A stretch of DNA of 64,000 nt from Gentiana macrophylla. Taxonomy: Eukaryota > Streptophyta > Magnoliopsida > Gentianales > Gentianaceae. Shown here in pieces: positions 24,261 through 36,040 of this stretch. The notes beneath the pieces are model-generated. The model did not search any database and had not been told where the DNA came from. It was given only the letters and a program-made list of their open reading frames with translations. The position numbers and the translations under genes were made by a program. Location of the stretch: contig CM047815.1 in the NCBI GenBank assembly GCA_026214975.1, positions 80,806,800 to 80,870,799 of the forward strand, given 5' to 3'. Positions within the stretch are counted from its first letter, which is position 1; every line of letters starts with the position of its first letter.

Positions 24261-26212
24261 GGCATTGGGGCAGACTAGCCAGATTTACATGCATTTTATT
24301 TATGCTTCTATTTATTTTGCTAGTCTGATTCACCTAATTCGGATACTCTTTCGCTATTATGTTGATACACTTCACTTGGGATGCACACACACTTATTGTT
24401 GAGCCCTTGAGGCCTGCTTGACCGTGCATGTTCTTCCTTTCTTTGATCGACACTTTGGGATGACGTGGATACTTTTAGTTTTTATCTGATTAATGGATGT
24501 TCTGTCTTTCAATGATTCTTATCTATCCTTCCATTGCATGTCCCCGTACCCTCTCTTTATGCTTTGATCCAGTTATTGTGGCTTGGACTCGTTATTTTAC
24601 GCACCCGCTTACCCACTGCTTGCTTTTTAGCACGTGGACTCAGCCCCATGCACACACTTTCTTTTTCTCTGTTGATCTCGCTTTAGGTTTCGGGATGGAT
24701 TTATACGAGGGTGTCACGAGTTTTGAGTTAAGAGTGCGCCTTTCTGCCGGGTTTTGGTAAAACAACTAAGTCTTTTACTCTTTTTTATCTCTCTCACACA
24801 CTGAGGACAGTGTTTCGTTTAAGTGTGGGGTGGGAGACTTAGCCGTTCTCTTGTTTTTGTTGTTAAATGTGCTTAATATGTGATATGCTTAGACTATGAT
24901 CGGGCTCGAGTCGATTTTTGGGGAAAATTTTAAAATATTTCAAGGGCTTTTAACACCGTGTTGTGTGTGTTATTTTCACATTCGAGTGGTGACCACCTTA
25001 GTGGGGACCCCGAACGTGTACACTGTGTTTTGATATTATCTTGAGAATGGAGATTATTAATTTCATGTAAAGCTACACTTTGTGCACAATTTGATTATTA
25101 CTACCACTCATACCACTAGTCTCAAGGCGAAATAGAAAGGTTTACCTAAGTAAGATACGGGATGACGGTCCTGGCGCTTCTTTGACCTGACCAGAGCCAA
25201 ATAAGCCTAATCCCAAACATTAGACCTTCTTAGCCCCTCTCAGCCTTGATAGAATGGTCTGACCACCGTTTGTTTTATAGCCGTCTTGTTACTCAGTCAG
25301 AAACCTAACCATAGCCCTTATTTTTTGTCACATTTCCTTCATTCTATACCTTAGTGGATCTAGTCTTTTGTTAGGCCGCACTTGCTAACGCAAGTGTGGG
25401 GTGGGGGAAATGGTGTTTTAAGTTCGGGTTGGTGCTTTCTCAGTTTCGAGCTATAAGGAGAGTTGGAGCTCAATTGGGCCTAGTGTTTGGATCTGGCCCA
25501 AGAAGAAAAGAAAAGTTTCTCTCTTTAAAAAAAAATCAAAGTTCAAAATAAATTGAGAAGTGCTCAATGAATAAAAGCTCGGAGTATATAGAAATAAAGG
25601 GCAAGAATCAAAGTGATGAGCTTAAAAGTGATCTTTATGATGTTGGAGTTGGGATAGTTAGATAGGTGCTAATGTGTTCGATCTCGCCTCATGGCACTTG
25701 AAACATTGTTGAGTTTGGCAATGAGTTCGGGTATGTTAGTACCCTATGGTTCCCAAAGTGCTTAAATTAATCAAAGATGAGTTTGGATGGTTTGTATGCT
25801 AGAGATGAAGTGGTACACTTGTCGATTAGGTTCACTCGTACTTCTTTTTCTCCAGTTCCCAATATAACCTTTTCGATTAACCGGAATTACCCTAGCCTAA
25901 CGTTATAACCTTTCAAGTCCTACCCGATCGTGTCCAGACTTAGTGACCTTGATTAGTGGAGAGGCTAGTTTTTATGAGACGGTTGGTAGACTTTTGGTCG
26001 GGATTCAAGACCCGACAATCATTTTGAGCACTTGGTTTTAGCTTGGCACCACACACACTCCATTTTCTTGATAATGCTTTAACCGGTGTGTATATGTTCA
26101 TGTTCTTACTTTGTGGTTACCTCGAGGGTATGAGTAGTAGCACCTGCATCACAAAGTTGAATCCCTTGGGTTGTTTTAAAACGCCTAGTTTACTCGAGGG
26201 CGAGAAAAGGCT
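24261..26212 (+). other. Athila 3' non-coding region
   Basis: There is no supportable gene. It has two further polypurine-like copies: AAGTGTGGGGTGGG at 24821-24834 (preceded by CTGAGGACAGTG) and AAGTGTGGGGTGGGGG at 25392-25407. Short frames here share no recognisable domain. Confidence 0.65.
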
Positions 26213-26226
26213 AAGTGTGGGGTGGT
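26213..26226 (+). promoter_or_regulatory. Athila polypurine tract
   Basis: AAGTGTGGGGTGGT abuts the 3' LTR start TGATGGG, the normal position for plus-strand priming. Three similar copies lie upstream at 23545, 24821 and 25392. Confidence 0.85.
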
Positions 26227-27887
26227 TGATGGGAGTCAACTTTACGTGATTCCGGTGCATTTTCTACCCCCGTTTACCACACGTTTAGGATGTTTTCGGG
26301 TGGTTTAGACCGATTTCGGGGTAATATCGTGAGTTTATGGCACGGGGAGTAAATCCATCACTTTGATAGCTTATTACCCCTTTTTTGTTGATATTAACCC
26401 TATTCCCGAGCACTTTTACCCTCCGGAATTGTTTGGATGTTTTGGTCGTTCATGATGTTGTAGGGTATTAGTGTCTTGCGGACCCGGAAGGTGATGATTC
26501 ATGGTGAGAAGCATGATCGAGGCAATATGAGTGATCAAAAGGGAGAAAAGATGAAGTTTTGGAACAAATGGGGTTCAAACGCGCGTTTGAACCCCCCAAA
26601 CGGGCGTTTCAATAGCACAATCTTGAACAGAGTTCACCTGCCCCAAACGCGCGTTTCAAACTGCCCTAAACACGCGTTTCTAGTCCTCTAAACGCACGTT
26701 ACAAACTGCCCCAAACGCTCTTTTCAGTTGAAGAACAAGCAAGACCTACCAGAAAGTCAAGCGCTACGCTGCTTTGCCTTATATGTAAACGCGCGTTTGA
26801 CAAAGTAAAACGCCGGGTTACAGCATCTAAACGTGCGTTTGAAGACCAAAAAATTTGCAGATTTTTTCCCCACCTATAAATACCCCCCTTGAACCATTTC
26901 TTGAAGATATTCATTCTCTTAGCAAAACCCTACCTCTTTTTAGCTCGAATTTTGTAATAGCTTAGAAGACATACTCTTAGTTTAAATTAGTATAATCTTA
27001 GCTGAATCTTTCCATTTCCTAGCTCAGATTTCTACTTTAAACACTAAACCACCATCTTTTATTTAGTTCTTCAAAGTGTACTTTTTGGATCTCAAATTCG
27101 AAAGTCTTATTTCTATGGTATATTTCTTCTCTCTTTCACTTATTATGTCTTTAATTTACTGTTTCTTTTATGTTTTAATTAGTATAATGAGTAGCTAATC
27201 CCTTTTCATAGTCGAATCATATGAAATTTAGTGAAATCTCCATTTGGGTGATGAAACTGGGAGTGGGTAGTGCTTTTTATTGTTTAATCTTGCTTGTTTC
27301 AAGTCTTAGAACTTATTATAACATCGCTAGATTAGATTGATTACCTAATTTAGTAATCTCACATACCAACCTTATATATGTATTTTGCGGGGAGGTATGG
27401 GAAAAGGGGTTCTAAGATCGCGGCGTAGACTCGGCTTAGTTGTTAAGCCGGAGCCCAATGCGAGGTTACTCGTTTTAACGTTTAAGCGACTCTAGTGCAT
27501 AACATGTCTTGTTAGTGAATCTTCTTTAGGGCAGGGTAGTTAACATGGCATAAGGTGTTAGGAGAGAGTTGTTCAGACCTTATCACCGGAATTTGGAGTA
27601 TGTACCCGTGACATTAATTGCGAGAGTTCGTTTGTTATAATGCACACTCCCGGTTTTGTCTACCCTTAGTGTCGTTGTAGTATACAAACACTTAAAAAAG
27701 ATTGATCACCTAAACTGAGTAAAATGTTCGCTTTGGTACTCACAAATACTTTGCCTTTGGGTTCGACCTCGTACTCCTGTAGCTATGATAGCAATCGACC
27801 CGGTACACTGCCGGTTAGAGAGTTAGTTTGCCCACGGTTTCGAGTCTTTATAAATTGTTTTTGTTGGGGTAAATTTTAGCTCAATCA
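26227..27887 (+). repeat. Athila 3' LTR (1661 bp)
   Basis: It is the partner of 4065-5828, with TGATGGGAGTCAAC to CTCAATCA. It keeps the palindrome cluster (26575-26845) and TATA box (26875-26883). It lacks the 122 bp corresponding to 5489-5610. The ACATA duplication follows at 27888-27892. Confidence 0.95.
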
Positions 27888-27892
27888 ACATA

Positions 27893-28823
27893 CAATCAAG
27901 CCATTAAACATGACTGCTGGAAAGAGGCAATGCAGAAATAATTAGTGCCTTACAGGCAACGAAAACATGGGAAATTGTATCCTTACCCCAGGAAAGTCTA
28001 CTATAGGCTGCAAGTGGGTATACAAAGTCAAGTATCATGCTGACGGCTCCATAGAGAAATATAAGGCTAAATTAGTATCAAAGGCTACACATAAACCTAT
28101 CGAATAGACTATCAGCAGACTTTCTCACCTGTGGAAAAATGTTACACAATCTGAAGACTACTGGCATTGGCAGCTTCCAAACATTGGCACAATCATCAAA
28201 TGGATGTTAATAATGCCTTTTTACATGGAGAATTAGATGAAGAGGTATACATGGATCTTCACTTGGATTCTAGACAGAAAAACCTAATCATGTATGCAAG
28301 TTGACCAAATCATTGTATGGCTTGAAACAAGCTAGCAGACAATGGAATTCAAAATTTATAGAAGCACTGAAGGACATTGGTTTTATCCAATCCCAACATG
28401 ATCACAACTTATTCACTAGAGGTACAACTGACAATTTCATAGCAATTCTTGTTTATGTGGATGACATCATAGCAACAAGTTCATCACTAGTCCAAATACA
28501 AGAGGTTATTTCACCAAAAATTTCAACTCAAGGATATTGGCAACTTAAGGTACTTCCGAGGCATTGAGGTTGCAAGATCTTATAAAGGGATTTACATCAA
28601 CCAAAGAAAATACACTTTGAACCTATTAAAAGAGTATGGATTCCTAGAATCTAAACCTGTTAACACACCAATGCATTCAAAACAAAAACTGTCTTCAGGG
28701 GATTCCGAACCACTACTAGACAACACAATTTACAGCCCTTGGTAGGAAAGCTAATCTATCTTTCTTTCACAAGACCAGATATAGCATATACGGTCCAAAA
28801 CTTAGTCAGTTTCTGTCTCACCC
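27893..28823 (+). pseudogene. RT: Copia-A reverse transcriptase, interrupted
   Basis: The linker frame from 4059 resumes (HDCWKEAMQK), then [45 protein letters not shown], and the catalytic LVYVDDIIAT at about 28450-28480 with both Asp residues. Frameshifts near 28090, 28280 and 28560 and stops near 27940 break it. The late RT block FTRPDIAYTVQN is at about 28770. The frame is cut at LSHP by the antisense element starting at 28824 and resumes at 35650. Confidence 0.9.
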
Positions 28824-30500
28824 TGTTGGTCCCTTGGAAAGGCTAACACAAGTTTAGAAGGGGGGAGGGGTGAATAAACTTGTCACCAAAAACTAATCCT
28901 GAGCTGGAAAAGTCCCAGGAACTGAGTTTCTCTGAAACTTAAACTGATCTTCGCTTTGTTCCTCGCCCCTTTAACTTGTGCGGAGTTCGATTAGCTCAAT
29001 CAATATAAGTTATTACTTGACTTATATTTAGTCTCGTTAATCGGCAAATGATAAAACTAGCCTTTAGTGCAATAGATGTGTAAATAGAAAATTAGACCTT
29101 CTATGTATCGCTTTGTCGACTCAATGTCCGGTGTTTCTGGCCGAGTGATAATGCAATAAATAAAACAAACACAGATGCATAAAGTAAATCAACACATGAT
29201 TTGTTTATGGAAGTTCCGGTGGTGTAATCCCGCACATCTCCCTTCTCTTGTGGCGTAGGAGGTATCACTAGAATAATGAGATAACCACACAAAATCTTAG
29301 CACTATGACAAATCTTCACGACACCCTAGTTTCACTGTCTACACAAAATGAAGAAAGGTGAGATTGCTCCTTCATTCTCGCATGCAATCGAACTTTCGGA
29401 GGTGGAATTGCTCCTTCACCACTCACCACTCACATACACAAATCCATGAGATCGCACAAATGTCAGAAACAACACCGTATGAGAAAAGGTAGAATTGCTT
29501 TTCTCAAACTATGCACACCAACCCTTTTCACAAAGGATAGGTTTAGAATTAATCAAGGATTAATTCAGTGAGCTATTTGATTCTTCTGGATCTAACTCTG
29601 TAGCTCCAAGATGCCTTCATTCCCCCTTAATGGGTTACTGGATCTTTCTTTTAAGTCTTCAAGGCAATTTTGTTGGCTCCCCCTTTTTCTAGATAAGTAT
29701 AATCTGATTTTCTGATCCTCCTCTATCTTTCTTGAGTGATTCTCTTGTGTATTTATAGGGGTGATGTGACGGTCACTAGCTCTTGTAGCCGTTACACTTG
29801 TCATTTAGCCAACGTTCATATGTACGATCTTTTGTCGTATTGATAGTTTAAATTCAATCAAGGCCTTAACTCGCGGTTTTACTCTTCTTCAAAACCGAGT
29901 ACCTTGTTTACTTAATATCTGACTTTAATTGACTAAGTCAGAGTACACCATTCAGTTTCTCCTTTTCCAGGTAGCTGATAATCTTTGTCCTTAAGATTAT
30001 TCGATTTTACATGATCTATAACTCGCCAGTCACCACGGACTTGCTCGAATCCCGATTTATAGTCACGACTTAATCGACTTTCTAACCGAGTTTGCCACCT
30101 CGCTTCTTCAATCTTCAACAATCGAGTCTCATGTCCTCGGTTCTTGATCTTCTAGATAAGCCAATCGAGTCTCAGGTCCCTCAAATAACCTATCTTCTTC
30201 GATTTTATCATAATCGAAGTTTGAACCCTCGCCTCTTCAAGTGCATATTCGGTTTTCTTGAATAACTCGCTTTTTTTGTTGTGACTCAAATTGTTACCTA
30301 GTTTCTATTCTATTACAATGCTTGTCCAGAAATGACCTATACAAAGTTCAGACTCTAGATAGAACTTATACATTTATCTCTAGACCATTTCTTGCATCTT
30401 CTTTCATCATGCACTATAACAGTTTCATCATCATGGGTTGAAAGTGATTTGTCTAATTTCGTGACGAATCATCATCAAAACATAAATAATATTTCCAACA
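28824..30500 (-). repeat. 3' LTR (element sense) of the antisense non-autonomous Copia-type element
   Basis: TGTTGGTCCC to TTTCCAACA is matched by 33801-35526. Element orientation is minus: a polypurine tract (AAAAAGGGGGAAAT on the minus strand, 30501-30518) adjoins its right edge, and the primer site lies next to the other LTR. Paired-copy differences again fall at CAG/CTG/CGG. Confidence 0.92.
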
Positions 30501-33500
30501 ATTTCCCCCTTTTTGATGATGTATCATAACCCTCCCTAAAAGCAATAATGAAAGAATAGTGCACGAAATCATAACAAAACAACTTAAGATAGCAAAATAG
30601 AACAGCCAAGTTTATCACAAAATTCAAAATAGAACAGACTGAGTTAAAAACTGAATTAGATTACATCTTTTCATTTTCCAGTGCCATTAACTTTTCTCCA
30701 AAAAGGATACTCCTCTTCGTTTCTAGAAGTCTTCTTTCTTTTCCTTCTTCAACTGATTCACCATCTCTAGGCTTGATTTCCAGATATTCATTCAACAGTC
30801 GGTTTCCTTCTTCATTCTCTTGGTTTTTGAACTTGATCAGAATTTCTTTGAGTTCTTCTTCCATCAATTTCTCTTCTTCTTCTGAAATGAGATTAAGTTT
30901 TTCCTTTTTCCTCTTTACTTTCTGACTTCTTTTCAGTTTCCCCCTTTGTTTGTGTCTTCATATCTGCCAGCTTCTCAAGATATTTGACACAGATTACATG
31001 CTTCTTTCGATACTCAACACGCTTTAATCATGCTTCCTCATCATCCTCGCTTCTTGTTTCTTTAAAGTCTCCTTCTGCAATCAGCTCTTCAAACAGACTA
31101 TCAAATGCTTCTTCATCAAGTTGAGTAGTTAGTAGATCAAAGATCTACTTGTCTGTGTCTTGATCTTCCATCGCTTGTCCGGCATAAGCCTCTTGACTTT
31201 AAGTCGCATCCACACTTACAGCCTTCATCACCTACACTTCATCTTCCTCTTGTTTGAAGATAAGCGAAAGCAATCTTCAAATAACTTACGTAGGGTGATG
31301 ATGTTTGAGTATTTGTTCAAACCTCAATAGTGTATTCTTCCAATTAATTCATGCAAAGTTGAACAGTTTCTCCTGTGATTCTCAGATTAAACATTCAATG
31401 AAATCCTTCAAATTTTCCAGTTTTTCCTTGATTTCTTGAGCGGAGGTTCTTCAATTTCTGATTTGCATGTGGGTGCCTCATGAGCCTGGGATGAGTCGCG
31501 GCCTCGAGATAGTAAAATGAACATCGAGAACTGCGGGCCTTTTCATACTCACCTGATGACACTCGCATCTTCCACGGCTTCTCTTTTCTCTTGATGTATT
31601 CCCCATACATGGTAGTGGGAAATTCACTTCCTTCGATTCTTCATCGATTTGATTTCTTGATTCTTCAATCTCTCTTCGATTTCACTTTCCTCGTCTTCAT
31701 TCGGTTCACTTTCTTGATATCATCCTCAATCTGGATCACATTCTCGGCTCCAGCTTCCTTTGACTCAAGCTTGTTCCACAACCTCTTCTCGCTTTCTCTC
31801 GTGGTTCTTTCGTCTATATTCACAGTTCCACTTGAACTTGAATCAAACTTCACTCCATTCTTCTTCAATGATTTTTCTTTTCTTTGTCTCAGTGGGCACC
31901 GATTTGAGTTTTGCTTTGGTTTGATGACTTTTGATATGGAGAAATGATCTAGTATCCTTTGCACTAGATAAGGAAATCCTTTTTAAAAAATGATTCTCCA
32001 ATATCTTTTCTTTCTTTGACTCTTTCCTTCTCGTCTAAATTTGCTTTATCAATTGATTGAGAACAAATTTATTCCAATCCACTCTTTCTCAAACCAAATA
32101 GCATAAATCATCTTCATTTTATCGGTTGAGAGAGTGTAGAAATTTCGAACGTGACCAATAACGCTTTACGGTAAGAAGTATTGTCAAGGCTGCATGAATT
32201 CTTTCTTTTGTTGATAGATGGAGCCAATGAAGTTCTTCTCCTTCTTGTTGATTGCAAAGACATTCCAAAGTTTGCTCTTTTCTTCATTTCCGAATGTGAA
32301 AGATGAAGAGCCCCAATTATATCTAAACGGAACACCAGGAAAGCAACTGTTCATCAACGGTGAAGCTTTTATCTTGAACGATCGTTTTGAAGCTTTTTCC
32401 ATTGTTGATGATTTCGAATTTCAGAGAAATCTCTGATGCCATCTGGACACAAAGTAGTGACCTTTGTATCAATCAAATTTTCCAATCCTCGAATATTTTT
32501 GATCTTCTTTGTAATTTGGATTGAAAGAGTGGAGTTTGAGAATTTTCGACAGAAATTTTCCAGGCTGGTGGTGATTCCATCGTCAATGTTGTATCGCTCC
32601 ATTGATTTTTGAGTTAGGGATCCTTGAATGCTTGATTTTGGGTGGGCAGGATTTTGTCAAGATTTTGCAATCGTTTTCAAATGAGAGTCGTGTCATAATC
32701 AATGAGATTATGTAGGGATGTACATCTACTTTTTCTCCCAAATTGACACGTGGCTTCGAGTGATTTGCCATGTCAGTCCAAACGTCAGATGGTAGCTGGA
32801 AATTTTTACTTCTTTTGACCAATTTGTCCTTCATCGCCTTTGCCTTCTCGCTTTGAATATACATCGCTTTTAGAAGGATTTTGCAAAGTGAACTAACTTT
32901 TCTGCAAAAGCAGTTTAAGTTTTCTTTGGTACCCATACCTTTTTGGTCCGTTGAGTTAGTTACTCAAATATTACTTTCAGTTTCTTTGTTGAGAGAATTA
33001 AACCTTCTCAACTCTTTTCTGGATAAACCATTACGCTCAATCTTAGTTGATTTCACAAGGATTCTTTTAGATTTAACACTTTTAGTTTCCTTGTGTAATC
33101 CACTAAATCTTTCAGTATCTTGATTTCTAGAGTTTATACTTTTTGAAGTCTCAAGACTGGGTAGGGGTGTGGGATTATCATTGCTTTTGTCAAATTTATT
33201 TGGACATTAATCTTTCATTAGATTTGACACCTCGCCAAGAAACTCATTCCAATCTTTTGCTTTGTCAAGTTCTCTGTCTTTTAATTTTAGTTCCAACGTA
33301 AGTTTTTCAGTTAACTTGACAAGATCAGAGTTTTTCAGACTGAGTTCAGCAAATGATAACTGATTTGAAGAATGTACCTTTCCTATATGATTTGATGCAG
33401 TTTTAGGATTCGAATGTACACTCTTTTGTTGCAGTGATGAATCTTTAATATCAACAACCACTTGTAACTCCTTATCTTCTTCTTTTGAGAGGTCTCTTAG

Positions 33501-33780
33501 TGATGGAGTTCCTCTGGATTTGTTAATATGAATATTGAAGTTTGTATTCACATCATCACTGAGTTGAGGTTCTGGATTTGTATATAAATCTGTCGCACTG
33601 ATCCTTTCGATCATTTGATCCTGAAAATCAGATATATTTTGCAAGCAATTAGTCAGGGGGTGAATAAGCCAACTTCTAGCTCTAGATGTAGACATTGAAA
33701 CTAAGTGAACTGATACAGTGAGGTGTCTTCAACAACTGGTTTTAAAAAAAAAGGTATTCTTGGATTTTCTTTCAAAAGAA
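30501..33780 (-). pseudogene. Antisense coding region of the non-autonomous Copia-type element; gag-tail-like start, then unrecognised protein
   Basis: Minus-strand frames run from an ATG at 33695 to 30661 with several breaks. The first (33695-33207) starts MSTSRARSWL and ends in a Leu/Lys/Glu heptad-rich stretch (LTLELKLKDRELDKAKDW) that looks coiled-coil. About 260 bases on, near 32927-32945, is KKVWVPK, a motif found between gag and protease in SIRE/Maximus-type Copia polyproteins. Downstream frames (32936-32369, 31964-31665, 30867-30661) are Lys/Glu/Ser-rich and unrecognised. No protease, integrase or RT motif is visible. It could be a deletion derivative that kept the gag end and an env-like ORF; that is inference. 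Confidence 0.6.
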
Positions 33781-33785
33781 AGAAT

Positions 33786-33798
33786 TACTCCGATACCA
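33786..33798 (-). promoter_or_regulatory. Primer binding site of the antisense Copia-type element
   Basis: The minus strand reads TGGTATCGGAGTA, two bases from the LTR end CCAACA. It resembles TGGTATCAGAG (initiator Met tRNA) with CAG read as CGG. It fixes the element orientation. Confidence 0.8.
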
Positions 33799-33800
33799 AT

Positions 33801-35526
33801 TGTTGGTCCCTTGGAAAGGCTAACACAAATTTAGAGGGGTGAATAAACTTGTCACCAAAAACTAATCTGAAGCCGAAAAAGTCCTGTGAACGAAGTTTCT
33901 CTGAAACTTAAACTGATCTTCGCTTTTGTTCCTCGCCCCTTTAACTTGTCAGCGGAGTTCGATTAGCTCAATCAATATAAGTTATTAATGACTTATATTT
34001 AGTCTCGTTAATCGGCAAATGATAAAACTAGCCTTTAGTGCAATAGATGTGTAAATAGAAAATTAGACCTTCTATGTATCGCTTTTGTCTTGACTCGATT
34101 GTCCGTGTTTGCCGAGTGATAATGCAATAAATAAAACAAACATAGATGCATAAAGTAAATCAACACATGATTTGTTTATGGAAGTTCTCGGTGGTGTAAT
34201 CCCGCACGTCTCCCTTCTCCTCGTGTGGCGTAGGAGGTATCACTAGAATAATGAGATAACCGTTACAAAATCCTAGCACTATGACAAATCCTTCACGACA
34301 CCCTAGTTTCACCTTTCTACACAAAATGAAGAAAGGTGAGATTGCTCCTTCACTTTGCACACCGATCTTCGGAGGTGGAATTGCTCCTTCACCACTCACC
34401 ACTCACATACACAAATTGCAGATCGCACTAATCAGCCAGAAGAACACCGTATGAGAAAAGGTAGAATTGCTTTTCTCAAACTATGCACAACCAACCCTTT
34501 TTCACAAAGGTTAGGTTTAGAATTAATCAAGGATTAATTCAAAGAGCTATTTGATTCTTCCGATCTCGACTCTGTAGCTCCAAGATGCCTTCATTTTCCC
34601 TTAATGGGTTACTGGATCTTTCTTTTAAGTCTTCAAGGCAATTTCGTTGGCTCCCCCTTTTTCTAGATAAGTATAATCTGATTTTGTGGATCTGGATTTG
34701 GATCTTTGAGTATATGCTTGTAAAGCTCTTTTTCTGATCCTCCTCTATCTTTCTTGAGTGATTCTCTTGTGTATTTATAGGGGTGATGTGACGGTCACTA
34801 GCTCTTGTAGCCGTTACACTTGTCATTTAGCCAACGTTCATATGTACGATCTTTTGTCGTATTGATAGTTTAAATTCAATCAAGGCCTTAACTCAGTTTT
34901 CTACTCTTCTTCAAAACTGAGTACCTTGTTTACTTAATATCCGACTTTAATTGACTAAGTCGAGTACACCATTCGATTTCTCCTTTTCGGTAGTCGATAA
35001 TCTTTGTCATTAAGATTATTCGGTTTTACATGATCTATAACTCGCTTGTGTCACCACAGACTTGCTCGAATCCCGATTTATAGTCACGACTTAATCGACT
35101 TCTAACCGAGTTTGCCACCTCGCTTCTTCAATCTTCAACAATCTGAGTCTCAGTGTCCTCGCCTTGATCTTCTAAATAAGCCAATGAGTCTGTGTCCTCA
35201 AATAACCTATCTTCTTCTTGATTTTATCATAATCGAGTTTGAACCCTCGCCTTCAAGTGCATATTCGCTTTTTGTTATAACTCGCTTTTTGTTGTTGTGA
35301 CTCAAATTGTTCGCCTAGTTCCTATTCTATTACAATGCTTGTCTGAAACAGCCTATACAAAGTTCAGACTCTAGATAGAACTTATACATTTATCTCTAGA
35401 CCATTTCTTGCATCTTCTTTCATCATGCACTATAACAGTTAGTTACGACTTCATCATCATGGGTTGTAAGTGATTTGTCTAATTTCATGACGAATCATCA
35501 TCAAAACATAAATAATATTTCCAACA
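33801..35526 (-). repeat. 5' LTR (element sense) of the antisense Copia-type element
   Basis: It is the partner of 28824-30500, with the same termini TGTTGG and CCAACA. It is not at the insertion edge: 122 more bases of element interior follow it. Confidence 0.92.
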
Positions 35527-35648
35527 ATTTCCCCATTTTTGATGATGTATCATAACCCTCCCTAAAAGCAATAATGAAAGAATAGTGCACGAAATCATAA
35601 CAAAACAACTTAAGATAGCAAAATAGAACAGCCAAGTTTATCACAAAA
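35527..35648 (-). repeat. Duplicate of the element's interior 3' end, outside its LTR
   Basis: This is nearly identical to 30501-30622 (ATTTCCCC, GATGATGTATCATAACC, through TTTATCACAAAA). It then joins Copia-A RNase H sequence at about 35649. No outer LTR or target duplication remains on this side. Confidence 0.88.
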
Positions 35649-35649
35649 A

Positions 35650-36035
35650 TCATATGCAGGCTGCCAACAGACTTTTGAGATATCTTAGAAGCAATCCTGG
35701 TCAAGGAATTTTTTTTGAACAGGCAATGATCTTACACTAAAAGGTTACACTGATTCTGACTAGGCAGGGTGTGAGGAGTCTAGAAAATCCATAGCAGGAT
35801 ATATTATGTTTCTAGGTACAACATCAGTTTCTTGGAAGTCAAAGAAACAAAGTACTATAGCCAAGAGTTCCTCTGAAGCTGAATATAGGGCAATGGACAA
35901 TGCTACATGTGAACTCCAATGGTTAGTTTACATAATGAAGGATTTACAAATGGCAGTTCATTTGCCCATTCTCCTTTTCTGTGACAATGCAAGTGCCATT
36001 CACATTGCCAAGAATCCTATTTTTCATGAGAGTAC
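35650..36035 (+). pseudogene. RH: Copia-A RNase H
   Basis: The frame resumes with HMQAANRLLRYLRSNPGQG at 35650, a conserved block at the RT/RNase H border. After a shift, 35806-36040 reads SVSWKSKKQSTIAKSSSEAEYRAM (the E of the SSSEAEY block is the conserved acid), WLVYIMKDL and LLFCDNASAIHIAKNPIFHESTK. Catalytic residues are present. A few codons seem missing at the left junction (P followed by HMQ). It is cut after ESTK by LARD-2 and resumes as HIELDCH at 46498. Confidence 0.92.
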
Positions 36036-36040
36036 TAAGT
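36036..36040 (+). repeat. Target-site duplication, LARD-2 (TAAGT / TAAGC)
   Basis: TAAGT precedes the LARD-2 edge at 36041, and TAAGC follows the right edge at 46495-46499. They match at 4 of 5 bases, with a C/T difference. Confidence 0.75.

Noticed and set aside
24497..24760. 87-codon hydrophobic frame as an Athila env protein
   Set aside because: It has no signal peptide/transmembrane arrangement that stands out and no continuity with the 23931 ORF; it is probably chance in T-rich sequence.
31591..31947. Plus-strand 118-codon Phe/Ser-rich frame
   Set aside because: It is antisense to the Lys/Glu-rich frame of the minus-orientation element; the element's primer site and polypurine tract show minus is the coding strand.
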